Below, piece after piece: positions 1-5,687 of a stretch of DNA of 5,687 bases. A model generated the notes under the pieces. It saw only the letters and a program-made list of their open reading frames with translations. It made no database searches and was not told where the DNA came from. Every line of letters begins with the position of its first letter. Position 1 is the first letter of the stretch. The stretch comes from Chitinophagaceae bacterium (GTDB lineage: Bacteria; Bacteroidota; Bacteroidia; Chitinophagales; Chitinophagaceae), in assembly GCA_008080615.1 (NCBI GenBank), contig VIKJ01000095.1:13723-19409 (forward strand). Direction: 5' to 3'. The translations under genes and the position numbers were made by a program.

Positions 1-545
1 CCTTTTCTAAAACTAAGTTTTCCTACTGCCAATCCTGGATGTACGTGTAAGCCTACAATACCCTGTGGTATTGGGTTTTCAAGTACCCCTTCTTTAATCA
101 TATAACTGGCACCACCTGGATTTCGTTCCTCACCGGGTTGAAAAATTAATTTTACTGATCCTTCCCAATCTTCTTTTAAAGCATGTAAAATTTTTGCTGC
201 ACCTAATAAAATAGATGTATGCACATCATGACCGCATGCATGCATTACACCGTTATTGGTAGATTTATACGGCACATCATTTTCTTCAACAATAGGAAGT
301 GCATCCATATCTGCACGCAAAGCAATTACACGGGATGAAGGGTTTTTTCCTTCAATGATGCCCACCACACCAGTAGTAGCTTTGGTTTCAAAAGCAATGC
401 CCATTTGTGTTAACTGGGCTTTTACATAATCAGCCGTTTTAAATTCCTGATAACTCAATTCGGGGTTTGCATGCAAATGCCTTCTTACACCAATTATTTC
501 TGGTGCATATTGTTTGGCCAGTGATTTTATTTTTTCGTTCAGCAT
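1..545 (-). CDS. M20-family amidohydrolase/peptidase, N-terminal part (gene runs off the left edge)
   Basis: The open frame runs from an ATG at 545-543 to the window edge and gives 181 residues without a stop. The full family length is about 390-400 residues, so roughly half is missing. Motifs seen, in order: RRHLHANPELSYQE (21-34), RADMDALP (77-84), MHACGHD (101-107), QPGEE (136-140) and GLHVHP (165-170). These are the metal-site signatures of the M20D subgroup (hippurate hydrolase, IAA-amino acid hydrolase and N-acetyl-diaminopimelate deacetylase types). Cys104, His106 and Glu140 are probable metal ligands, with a histidine of GLHVHP, and Glu139 is the probable general base. The enzyme should hydrolyse an N-acyl amino acid or a similar amide in the cytoplasm; no signal peptide is seen. 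The exact substrate cannot be read from the sequence. The start is chosen because the alignable region begins within a few residues of it and it lies 14 bases after the original stop of the SPOR gene upstream. No Shine-Dalgarno site is visible. Confidence 0.93.
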   Translation of the reverse strand, partial: MLNEKIKSLAKQYAPEIIGVRRHLHANPELSYQEFKTADYVKAQLTQMGIAFETKATTGVVGIIEGKNPSSRVIALRADMDALPIVEENDVPYKSTNNGVMHACGHDVHTSILLGAAKILHALKEDWEGSVKLIFQPGEERNPGGASYMIKEGVLENPIPQGIVGLHVHPGLAVGKLSFRK

Positions 546-559
546 GCAACTATTTTGAA

Positions 560-664
560 TCAAAAAATTTCTTCGTCTTTAGGAATGTATTCAATTGCAT
601 CTTCTACAATATATACGCCCTGTGGAAAATACTTATTCAATTGTTTTCTTAAATTCTCCGCTTC
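560..664 (-). pseudogene. Separated 3' end of the SPOR-domain gene
   Basis: Directly after the UAA at 665-667, and in the same frame, 34 sense codons continue to a TGA at 560-562. They read EAENLRKQLNKYF, then GVYIVEDAIEYIP, then KDEEIF. This is the expected second half of a Bacteroidota SPOR domain: second amphipathic helix, last strand (GVYIVED) and a short acidic tail. Counting the UAA as one codon, the original product would be 145 residues. There is no start codon in a suitable place to translate this tail separately. The intact coding character implies that the stop is very recent or is a sequence error. The TGA lies 14 bases before the start of the amidohydrolase gene, a normal operon spacing, which also supports this as the original gene end. 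Confidence 0.82.
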
Positions 665-997
665 TTATTTTTTAAGAAAATTTCCTATGCGCACTTTAAA
701 ATTGGGCGACTGAAAAGATAAATACGATTTTTGTTCAGGAAACTTATTCATCAAATCGGTCTTGATGCGCTGCGCGTTGTCTCTGCTAGTGGTACTTACT
801 ACCTGAAGTCTAAATCCTTTGTATAAACCAGTACTGGTCATCATTAAGCTACGCTTATTAATCAATGCCTGTTTAGCAGAAAGTAAATCTAAGCGAGCAT
901 CTTTTTTTACAATGATTGAATCATTCGCCTGTAGCGTTGTTGCAGCTATGCAACAAAACAACAAAATGAACAATCTGGTTAATTTTAAGAGGCGCAT
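665..997 (-). CDS. Secreted SPOR-domain protein, truncated by an in-frame stop
   Basis: This frame encodes 110 residues. Residues 1-24 look like a Sec signal peptide: basic start (MRLLKLTR), hydrophobic core (LFILLFCC) and a likely cleavage site after LQA. The two cysteines do not form a normal lipobox. A short linker (25-58) leads into a SPOR domain starting near residue 60: GFRLQVVSTTS (first strand), DNAQRIKTDLMNKF (helix), SYLSFQ, then NFKVRIGNFLKK. SPOR domains bind denuded glycan strands of peptidoglycan, so a periplasmic role in cell-wall growth or division is likely, but no specific partner can be named. The frame ends at a UAA (665-667) before the second helix and last strand of the SPOR fold, which remain encoded in the same frame downstream. 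As written, the domain would be incomplete and probably unfolded. The gene starts 38 bases after deoC in the same orientation, so co-transcription is plausible. Confidence 0.85.
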   Translation of the reverse strand: MRLLKLTRLFILLFCCIAATTLQANDSIIVKKDARLDLLSAKQALINKRSLMMTSTGLYKGFRLQVVSTTSRDNAQRIKTDLMNKFPEQKSYLSFQSPNFKVRIGNFLKK

Positions 998-1035
998 GAT
1001 TAAAGATATAATAAAGAATTACAACCTACAAAACC

Positions 1036-1710
1036 CTAATAACCACTGGCATTGGTCGTTGGCGCACCAGTAACAATAGCTACTCCTGCACTGCAACCCA
1101 ATCGGGTAGCTCCTGCATCAATTAACTGTTTAGCAAAAGCATAATCTCGTATGCCTCCTGCAGCTTTTATTTGAACGTTTTGAGGTAAGTGTTTTTTAAA
1201 TAATTGAACTGCTTCTACTGTTGCTCCTTTTTCGGCATAGCCAGTAGAGGTTTTTAAATAATCAATTCCTCCCACTCCATACAATTCGCAACACTTGATT
1301 ATTTCGTCATCGGTTAATACGCCGCTTTCGATTATTACTTTTACAATTTTCCCTTTTGCCTTAATGATAGGCAATAGGTTATTCATTTCATTGGCTAAAT
1401 AATCCCAATCATTGTTTTTGATGGCACTGATATTGGCAACAATATCAAACTCATCTGCATCATCAATTATAGCCAATAATACTTCGGCTAATTTAGCTTC
1501 TACTGCAGAATAACCAAAAGGAAAGCCAATTACAGTTGCCACTTTAACTGGTGTACCTGCTAATAAGGTCTTTGCTTGTTTTACAAAATTTGGGGGCACA
1601 CATACTGCTGCAAAACCATAACTGGCAGCTTCTTTACAAAGCTTTTCTATATCACTTACCAAACAAGTTGGTTTTAAGATCGTATGGTCTATATATTGTG
1701 CAATTTGCAT
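1036..1710 (-). CDS. deoC: Deoxyribose-phosphate aldolase (DERA)
   Basis: A complete 224-residue class I aldolase, the usual length of the short bacterial DeoC form. It cleaves 2-deoxy-D-ribose 5-phosphate reversibly into glyceraldehyde 3-phosphate and acetaldehyde, the last step of deoxynucleoside catabolism, in the cytoplasm. Motifs in order: DHTILKPT (8-15), AAVCVPP (34-40), VATVIGFPFG (57-66), DEFDIV (86-91), KVIIESGVLTDDEI (124-137), DYLKTSTGY (150-158), IKAAGGIRDY (181-190) and GATRLGCSAGVAIV (200-213). By family comparison Lys153 is the Schiff-base lysine, Lys182 the neighbouring lysine that lowers its pKa, and Asp89 the active-site aspartate. The protein ends in a tyrosine (…SGY), like the flexible C-terminal tyrosine that assists proton transfer in the E. 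coli enzyme; that equivalence is inferred. The start ATG lies 9 bases behind the secA stop codon, so translation is probably coupled. No other deo gene is present and no operator is visible. Reading frame and start are unambiguous. Confidence 0.97.
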   Translation of the reverse strand: MQIAQYIDHTILKPTCLVSDIEKLCKEAASYGFAAVCVPPNFVKQAKTLLAGTPVKVATVIGFPFGYSAVEAKLAEVLLAIIDDADEFDIVANISAIKNNDWDYLANEMNNLLPIIKAKGKIVKVIIESGVLTDDEIIKCCELYGVGGIDYLKTSTGYAEKGATVEAVQLFKKHLPQNVQIKAAGGIRDYAFAKQLIDAGATRLGCSAGVAIVTGAPTTNASGY

Positions 1711-1719
1711 AGCTATTAT

Positions 1720-2598
1720 TTAAGCGTCTTTACCGTGGCAAGATTTAAATTTCTTTCCGCTACCACAAGGGCAAGGATCATTTCTGCCAATTTTTGGACC
1801 TACTTTAACCGGCTCTTGTTTTGCTGGAGAAGGATCGTAATAATCATTTTCATTGGCACCTAAATCATTTCCTGCAGCATCAATCTGTTCTTTATTGGCG
1901 CTCAACCTACTTAAATCTGTTTTTTCCTGACGTCCTTCTTTAAGTTCATCCCCTTCAGACAATGGAATACTTGCATGACATAAGAACTGTACAATTTCTC
2001 TATTCACTTCGCCGTCCATTTTCTTGAACAGTTCAAATGCTTCCATTTTATAAATCACCAATGGATCTTTCTGCTCGTATGTGGCTGTTTGAACACTTTG
2101 TTTTAAATCGTCCATAGAACGCAAATGCTCTTTCCATGCATCATCAATTAAACCAAGGGTAATGGAACGCTCTAATGAATTGAGTAATTCTGCGCCATTG
2201 GTTTTTAAGGTCTTTTCCATATTGGCCAACACCTGCATTTGTTTTCTACCATCTGTAAATGGAACAATTACATTGTCTATTTGTGAACCCTGTTGTAATC
2301 GGATATTTTTAAATACAGGAACAGCCTGCACCATTAAGTCTTGCTTTCTTCTTTCATAATTGGTGATGGCTTCTGTGTATAATTTTTCAGCTAACTGATT
2401 TTCATTAGACCTACTTAATTCTTCAGCAGTAATATTGGTATCAATACCAAAGTTTACAATACCTGCCAATCTAAATCCTTCGTGATCATTTTGTTCTTTA
2501 AATGCATTGACCAATCCTTCTGCAACTGCATACATAGCATTATCCAAATCCAAGGCCAAACGCTCTCCAAACAAAGCATGGTTGCTTACGAATACCAA
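1720..2598 (-). CDS. secA: SecA, C-terminal part, out of frame with the N-terminal part
   Basis: This frame carries the rest of SecA. Authentic sequence starts at 2583 (NHALFGERLALDLDN) and runs 287 residues to a TAA at 1722-1720. It includes the helical wing domain, the second half of the helical scaffold and its two-helix finger region (GLIDDAWKEHLRSMDDLKQ, YEQKDPLVIYKMEAFELF), and a variable acidic linker. The end is the SEC-C zinc motif CPCGSGKKFKSCHG (bases 1732-1773), the zinc-binding tail known to contact SecB or ribosomes and lipids. The codons from the TTG at 2598 to 2584 are the NFGIR region read in the wrong frame, so TTG is not a credible start. Joined with the 799 residues upstream and about 20 missing ones, the total is about 1106 residues, normal for Bacteroidota SecA. 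The deoC start follows 9 bases after the stop. Confidence 0.93.
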   Translation of the reverse strand: MVFVSNHALFGERLALDLDNAMYAVAEGLVNAFKEQNDHEGFRLAGIVNFGIDTNITAEELSRSNENQLAEKLYTEAITNYERRKQDLMVQAVPVFKNIRLQQGSQIDNVIVPFTDGRKQMQVLANMEKTLKTNGAELLNSLERSITLGLIDDAWKEHLRSMDDLKQSVQTATYEQKDPLVIYKMEAFELFKKMDGEVNREIVQFLCHASIPLSEGDELKEGRQEKTDLSRLSANKEQIDAAGNDLGANENDYYDPSPAKQEPVKVGPKIGRNDPCPCGSGKKFKSCHGKDA

Positions 2599-4981
2599 AG
2601 TTGTTTTCTTCTACTTTGCGTTGAGCACGCTCAATAGATTTGGTAATCATACTATGTTGAATTACTTCACCTTCTTTATATCCTGCAAAGTCCATCACTT
2701 TAGCAATACGTTCGCTTCCAAACATACGCATCAAGTCGTCTTCTAATGAAACAAAGAATAAGGAAGAACCTGGATCTCCTTGACGTCCTGCACGGCCTCT
2801 TAACTGACGGTCTACACGCCTAGATTCATGACGTTCAGTTCCCAAGATGGCCAAACCACCTGCTTCTTTAACGCCTGGTCCTAATTTAATATCGGTACCT
2901 CTACCGGCCATATTGGTAGCAATGGTAACAGCGCCAGCCAAACCAGCTTCAGCAACAATTTGTGCCTCACGTGCGTGTTGCTTTGCGTTTAGTACATTGT
3001 GTGGAATTTGTTTTTGACGAAGCATACGACTAAGCAATTCACTTACTTCAACCGAAGTAGTACCAACCAACACAGGTCTTCCTGCTTCGCGCATTTTTAC
3101 AATTTCATCTATAACAGCTCCAAACTTTTCACGCTTGGTTTTAAACACCAAATCCTGATCGTCTTTACGTATTGCCACCACATTGGTAGGAATACTTACC
3201 ACATCTAATTTATAAATATCCCATAACTCCGCTGCTTCTGTTTCTGCAGTACCCGTCATACCAGCCAGCTTATGGTACATTCTAAAATAGTTCTGTAAAG
3301 TAACCGTAGCATAGGTTTGCGTAGCGGCTTCGATTTTTACATTTTCTTTTGCTTCAATTGCTTGGTGCAAACCATCAGAGTATCTACGACCATCTAAAAT
3401 ACGGCCAGTTTGCTCATCCACAATTTTTACACCACCGTCCATTACCACATACTCTACGTCTTTATCAAATAGTGTATAGGCTTTTAATAATTGTTGTGCA
3501 GTGTGAATACGGTCTGCTTTTACAGCATACTCATTGATGATGATTTCTTTCTTGTGTAATTTTTCATCAGCACTTAAAGAAGCATCTTTATCTATACCTG
3601 CTAAACTTAAACTGATATCTGGCAATATGAAAAAAGTAGGATCTTCTCCAGAACCAGTGATCAATTGAATACCCTTATCGGTTAATTCAACAGAGTTGTT
3701 TTTTTCATCAATATAAAAATACAGTTCCTCATCTGCCTTAGGCATTTCTCTTTGCTGATCGGCCAAATAATAGTTTTCTGTTTTCTGCAATTTCACTCGC
3801 ATGCCAGGCTCACTCAAATATTTAATTAACGCACTATTCTTAGGTAATCCTCTGTGCGCACGGAACAAAGCCAATCCACCATCCTTAGGATCATCATTAC
3901 CTTCTGCAATTTTTTTCTTGGCTTCTGTAAGAAAATGTTGAGTAGCTCTTTTTTGTGCATCTACTAATTTTTCAATTCTTGGTTTTAATTCAAAGAATTG
4001 TTGCTCACCCGTTTGATGTCCTATAGGACCTGAAATGATTAAGGGTGTACGAGCATCATCAATCAATACACTATCTACCTCATCCACCATAGCAAAATGG
4101 TGTTTGCGTTGTACCATTTCTGCTGGGTTATGCACCATATTATCACGCAGATAGTCAAAACCAAATTCATTATTGGTACCATAAGTAATATCAGCTAAAT
4201 AAGCTTTTCTTCTGGCTTCACTATTGGGTTCATGTTTGTCTATACAATCAACAGTTAATCCCAACCATTCAAAAATGGTTCCATTCCATTCACTATCTCT
4301 TCTTGCCAAATAATCATTCACGGTTACAATGTGCACACCTTCTCCTGCCAATGCATTTAAGTATGCTGGTAAAGTAGACACAAGGGTTTTACCTTCACCA
4401 GTAGCCATTTCGGCAATTTTACCTGCATGCAAAACACTACCTCCAATTAACTGAACATCGTAATGCACCATATTCCAAGTAACAGTACCTCCACCAGCAG
4501 GCCAAGTATTTTTAAATTCAACTTGATCTCCAACAATGGTGATGTATTCTTTTCGCACACTCAACTCTCTATCTAAAGGAGTAGCAGTAGAACTAAGCAC
4601 TGTGTTTTCTTTAAACCTGCGCGCCGTTTCTTTAATAACAGCAAAAGCCTCTGGTTGAATTTCAGCCAGCACTTCTTCTATCTTTTTGTCTCGTTCTTTT
4701 TTTAATTTATCTATTTGCTGATAAATATCATCCTTACCATGAATATCTGTTTCGGGTAATGCTTCAGCAGCTGTTTTTTGGGCTTCGATATCTGCATCTA
4801 TGCCAGTTAGATGGGCTTGAATTCTACTTTTAAATTCGGTAGTTTTAGCACGCAAGGCATCGTTATCCAAGGTTTCGTATTGCTTAAAAAACACATTTGC
4901 TTTAACAACAATGGGCATTAACAACTGCACATCTTTTTCACTTTTACTTCCCCCAAATAACTTCGTAATGAATTTCAACAT
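2540..4981 (-). CDS. secA: Protein translocase ATPase SecA, N-terminal part, ending in a frameshift
   Basis: SecA is the cytoplasmic motor that pushes unfolded preproteins through SecYEG using ATP. This frame gives 813 residues, of which 1-799 are authentic. Visible parts: N-terminal helix; a charged helical insert (about 60-105); nucleotide-binding domain 1 with Walker A MATGEGKT (192-199), TVNDYLARRD (220-229), GTNNEFGFDYLRDN (268-281) and Walker B VDEVD (299-303) followed by DDARTPLIISGP; then the preprotein cross-linking domain. The stretch from about 320 to 480 is longer than in E. coli, as is usual in Bacteroidota. NBD2 shows MTGTAETEA (575-583), VLVGTTSVE (637-645), TNMAGRGTDIKLG (689-701) and the arginine-rich QLRGRAGRQGDPGSS (726-740). 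The frame enters the helical scaffold (VEENNFGIRK, 790-799), then reads 14 unrelated residues to a chance stop, because the true frame continues one base over. Start choice: ATG at 4981-4979 gives the family-typical short N-terminus. SecA is normally single-copy and essential, so this broken form is suspicious. Confidence 0.95.
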   Translation of the reverse strand: MLKFITKLFGGSKSEKDVQLLMPIVVKANVFFKQYETLDNDALRAKTTEFKSRIQAHLTGIDADIEAQKTAAEALPETDIHGKDDIYQQIDKLKKERDKKIEEVLAEIQPEAFAVIKETARRFKENTVLSSTATPLDRELSVRKEYITIVGDQVEFKNTWPAGGGTVTWNMVHYDVQLIGGSVLHAGKIAEMATGEGKTLVSTLPAYLNALAGEGVHIVTVNDYLARRDSEWNGTIFEWLGLTVDCIDKHEPNSEARRKAYLADITYGTNNEFGFDYLRDNMVHNPAEMVQRKHHFAMVDEVDSVLIDDARTPLIISGPIGHQTGEQQFFELKPRIEKLVDAQKRATQHFLTEAKKKIAEGNDDPKDGGLALFRAHRGLPKNSALIKYLSEPGMRVKLQKTENYYLADQQREMPKADEELYFYIDEKNNSVELTDKGIQLITGSGEDPTFFILPDISLSLAGIDKDASLSADEKLHKKEIIINEYAVKADRIHTAQQLLKAYTLFDKDVEYVVMDGGVKIVDEQTGRILDGRRYSDGLHQAIEAKENVKIEAATQTYATVTLQNYFRMYHKLAGMTGTAETEAAELWDIYKLDVVSIPTNVVAIRKDDQDLVFKTKREKFGAVIDEIVKMREAGRPVLVGTTSVEVSELLSRMLRQKQIPHNVLNAKQHAREAQIVAEAGLAGAVTIATNMAGRGTDIKLGPGVKEAGGLAILGTERHESRRVDRQLRGRAGRQGDPGSSLFFVSLEDDLMRMFGSERIAKVMDFAGYKEGEVIQHSMITKSIERAQRKVEENNFGIRKQPCFVWRAFGLGFG
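2584..2585 (-). other. Breakpoint in secA: frameshifting internal deletion
   Basis: The last correct codon of the upstream frame is the AAG at 2587-2585 (Lys799). The first correct codon of the downstream frame is the AAC at 2583-2581. One base (2584) lies between them, so the frame is off by one. Family knowledge places about 20 residues between FGIRK and NHALFGER, beginning with a signature like LLEYDDVM and ending near a QRxxIYxxR pattern. None of this is in any frame here. The simplest reading is a loss of about 59 nt. The size is inferred; the frame offset and the absence of the motif are seen directly. Confidence 0.85.
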
Positions 4982-5100
4982 ATAATTATAGCTCTGATAT
5001 GAAAATTTTAACAGTCAAACAGCGTGCAAAAGATAAATTTTAGTCAATTTGGCACCCCGATTGAGAGCCGGCAAAGGTAAGCTTTTGAAATTAGACCATC
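4982..5100. promoter_or_regulatory. Divergent intergenic region between secA and the membrane-protein gene
   Basis: These 119 AT-rich bases lie between two divergent start codons and must hold the promoter of secA, and probably that of the plus-strand gene. No Shine-Dalgarno sequence precedes either ATG; the secA leader ends in TATAATTATA, as is common in Bacteroidota. I see no hairpin strong enough to be a riboswitch or attenuator, and no small open frame of note. Confidence 0.55.
5072..5079 (-). promoter_or_regulatory. Candidate -7 promoter element for secA
   Basis: Read on the minus strand, these bases are TACCTTTG, an exact match to the Bacteroidota -7 consensus TAnnTTTG used by the primary sigma factor. 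Transcription would begin near 5065 and give secA a leader of about 85 bases. No good -33 TTG/TTTG box is found at the usual 17-23 base spacing, so the assignment rests on the -7 match alone. Confidence 0.42.
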
Positions 5101-5687
5101 ATGACACCAAAAACAATTTTCATATCGCTAACATTTTCATTGTTTTTAACCTGCCATCCATTGTTTTCGCAGGAACTATCCAATGATACAATTCAGCGGC
5201 AATCCCTCGATACAATGAAGGCTGCTGAAATAACTCATTCAACAGATAGCCTCACTTTGCAAAAAGCGCTGGTGCAGCAATTATCCGATTCACTAACGGC
5301 CGATCGAATCAATAAAAACAAAACCAACCTAACCATATTGGCAGCCTGGGCAGGCGTGAATATCATACAGGGTAGCATTTCGGCAACGAATGCTACGGGC
5401 AGCGCCAAATCATTTTTTCGCATGAATGCCTATTGGAATCTAGTGAATTTGGGCATTGCAGCTTACGGATTAACCATGTTGAGAAAGCAAATAAACAAGC
5501 AGTACTCCTTTTTGGAGAACTATCAGGAACAACAAAAAACCGAAAAACTGCTCTTACTCAATACAGGTTTAGACGCTGCCTATATTGCCACAGGCCTGTA
5601 CCTAAAAGAACGAGGAGCCCGCTTAAATAAGGATCAGGCCACCGGATTTGGCAATAGTTTAATCTTACAGGGGGCATTTTTGCTCAT
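5101..5687 (+). CDS. Uncharacterised Bacteroidota membrane protein with signal peptide (DUF6992-like), 3' end missing
   Basis: The open frame begins at ATG 5101 and runs off the right edge after 195 codons. Residues 1-23 form a signal peptide (MTPKTIFISLTFSLFL, likely cut after LFS, before QE). Residues 24-72 are polar and rich in Ser, Thr, Asp and Gln with helical character (QRQSLDTMK, LTLQKALVQQLSDSL). Then come hydrophobic segments at about 77-91 (LTILAAWAGVNIIQG), 112-127 (WNLVNLGIAAYGLTML) and 150-167 (LLLLNTGLDAAYIATGLY), with a fourth starting near 184. Between the first two is SAKSFFRMNAYWNLVNLGIA, a pattern I recall from a Bacteroidota family of unknown function listed as DUF6992; the family name is from memory and unconfirmed. 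It is probably an inner-membrane protein with an N-terminal periplasmic segment, although an uncleaved signal anchor is possible. No catalytic motif is visible and no function is assigned. It diverges from secA, so it is not in the same operon. Confidence 0.82.
   Translation, partial: MTPKTIFISLTFSLFLTCHPLFSQELSNDTIQRQSLDTMKAAEITHSTDSLTLQKALVQQLSDSLTADRINKNKTNLTILAAWAGVNIIQGSISATNATGSAKSFFRMNAYWNLVNLGIAAYGLTMLRKQINKQYSFLENYQEQQKTEKLLLLNTGLDAAYIATGLYLKERGARLNKDQATGFGNSLILQGAFLL

Noticed and set aside
232..246. Short GCAT repeat (gcatgcatgcat)
   Set aside because: It is explained by the codons of the conserved MHAC metal-site motif of the amidohydrolase.
467..652. Plus-strand open frame over the SPOR/amidohydrolase junction
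   Set aside because: It is antisense to supported coding sequence on the minus strand and has low-complexity, Phe-rich content without recognisable domains.
665..667. UAA read as a sense codon (alternative genetic code or recoding)
   Set aside because: secA ends with a UAA at its family-typical end, directly after the SEC-C tail, so UAA acts as a normal stop here. Recoding as selenocysteine needs UGA, not UAA.
1001..1032. Internal promoter for the SPOR gene: TTTG (1032-1029), 20-base spacing, TATCTTTA (1008-1001)
   Set aside because: The spacing fits, but the -7 box misses its last base and the start point would fall on the ATG itself, so it is too weak to annotate.
819..1073. Plus-strand open frame across the SPOR start and the deoC end
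   Set aside because: It is antisense to two recognised genes and has no family resemblance.
2540..2598. Programmed ribosomal frameshift in secA
   Set aside because: Frameshifting would restore the frame but not the roughly 20 missing conserved residues, and there is no convincing slippery heptamer at the junction (AAG CAA CC).
1720..2598. A separate gene starting at TTG 2598, making a natural two-part SecA
   Set aside because: The first five codons are the NFGIR region of SecA read in the wrong frame, and the essential helix segment is absent from both pieces.
5235..5423. Minus-strand open frame inside the membrane-protein gene
   Set aside because: It lies opposite a plus-strand frame with a signal peptide and a conserved core, so it is a shadow.
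1..5687. Mobile element, CRISPR, phage, toxin-antitoxin or defence system
   Set aside because: No transposase, integrase, direct-repeat array, terminal inverted repeats or small paired genes are visible; the window is filled by housekeeping-type genes.

Overview
The window looks like an ordinary housekeeping stretch of a Bacteroidota chromosome, most likely a Chitinophagaceae-type organism (Chitinophagales). I base this on four things: AT-rich DNA with AT-rich leaders and no clear Shine-Dalgarno sites; a long SecA (about 1100 residues once repaired) with the Bacteroidota-type insertion after Walker B and a C-terminal SEC-C zinc motif; a small secreted SPOR-domain protein; and a membrane protein resembling a family I know only from Bacteroidota. 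The lineage is judged from memory of these protein families, not from a search.

Layout. Positions 1-4981 hold four genes, all on the minus strand, read in the order secA (4981 to 1720), deoC (1710 to 1036), a SPOR-domain protein gene (997 to 665, with its separated tail down to 560) and an M20-family amidohydrolase (545 to beyond position 1). The gaps are 9, 38 and 14 bases, so they could form one transcription unit starting upstream of secA. A 119-base intergenic region (4982-5100) separates secA from a divergent plus-strand gene (5101 to beyond 5687) for a predicted multi-pass membrane protein with a signal peptide. There is no other non-coding stretch of note. I see no tRNA, rRNA, CRISPR array, insertion sequence or phage gene.

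Two of the five genes are broken. secA changes reading frame at 2584/2585, and about 20 highly conserved residues of the helical scaffold domain are missing there, consistent with a deletion of about 59 nt. The SPOR gene has an in-frame UAA at 665-667, and 35 clearly homologous codons continue in the same frame behind it. Because secA is essential and normally single-copy in Bacteroidota, at least the secA lesion is more likely an assembly or sequencing fault, or a damaged minority variant, than a working allele.

Functionally the genes do not form one pathway. They cover the general protein export motor (SecA), deoxyribose-phosphate catabolism (DeoC), a probable periplasmic peptidoglycan-binding protein (SPOR), a cytoplasmic acyl-amino-acid or peptide hydrolase (M20), and an uncharacterised membrane protein. 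I found no convincing new biological system. The points most worth checking are the two lesions and the uncharacterised membrane protein.
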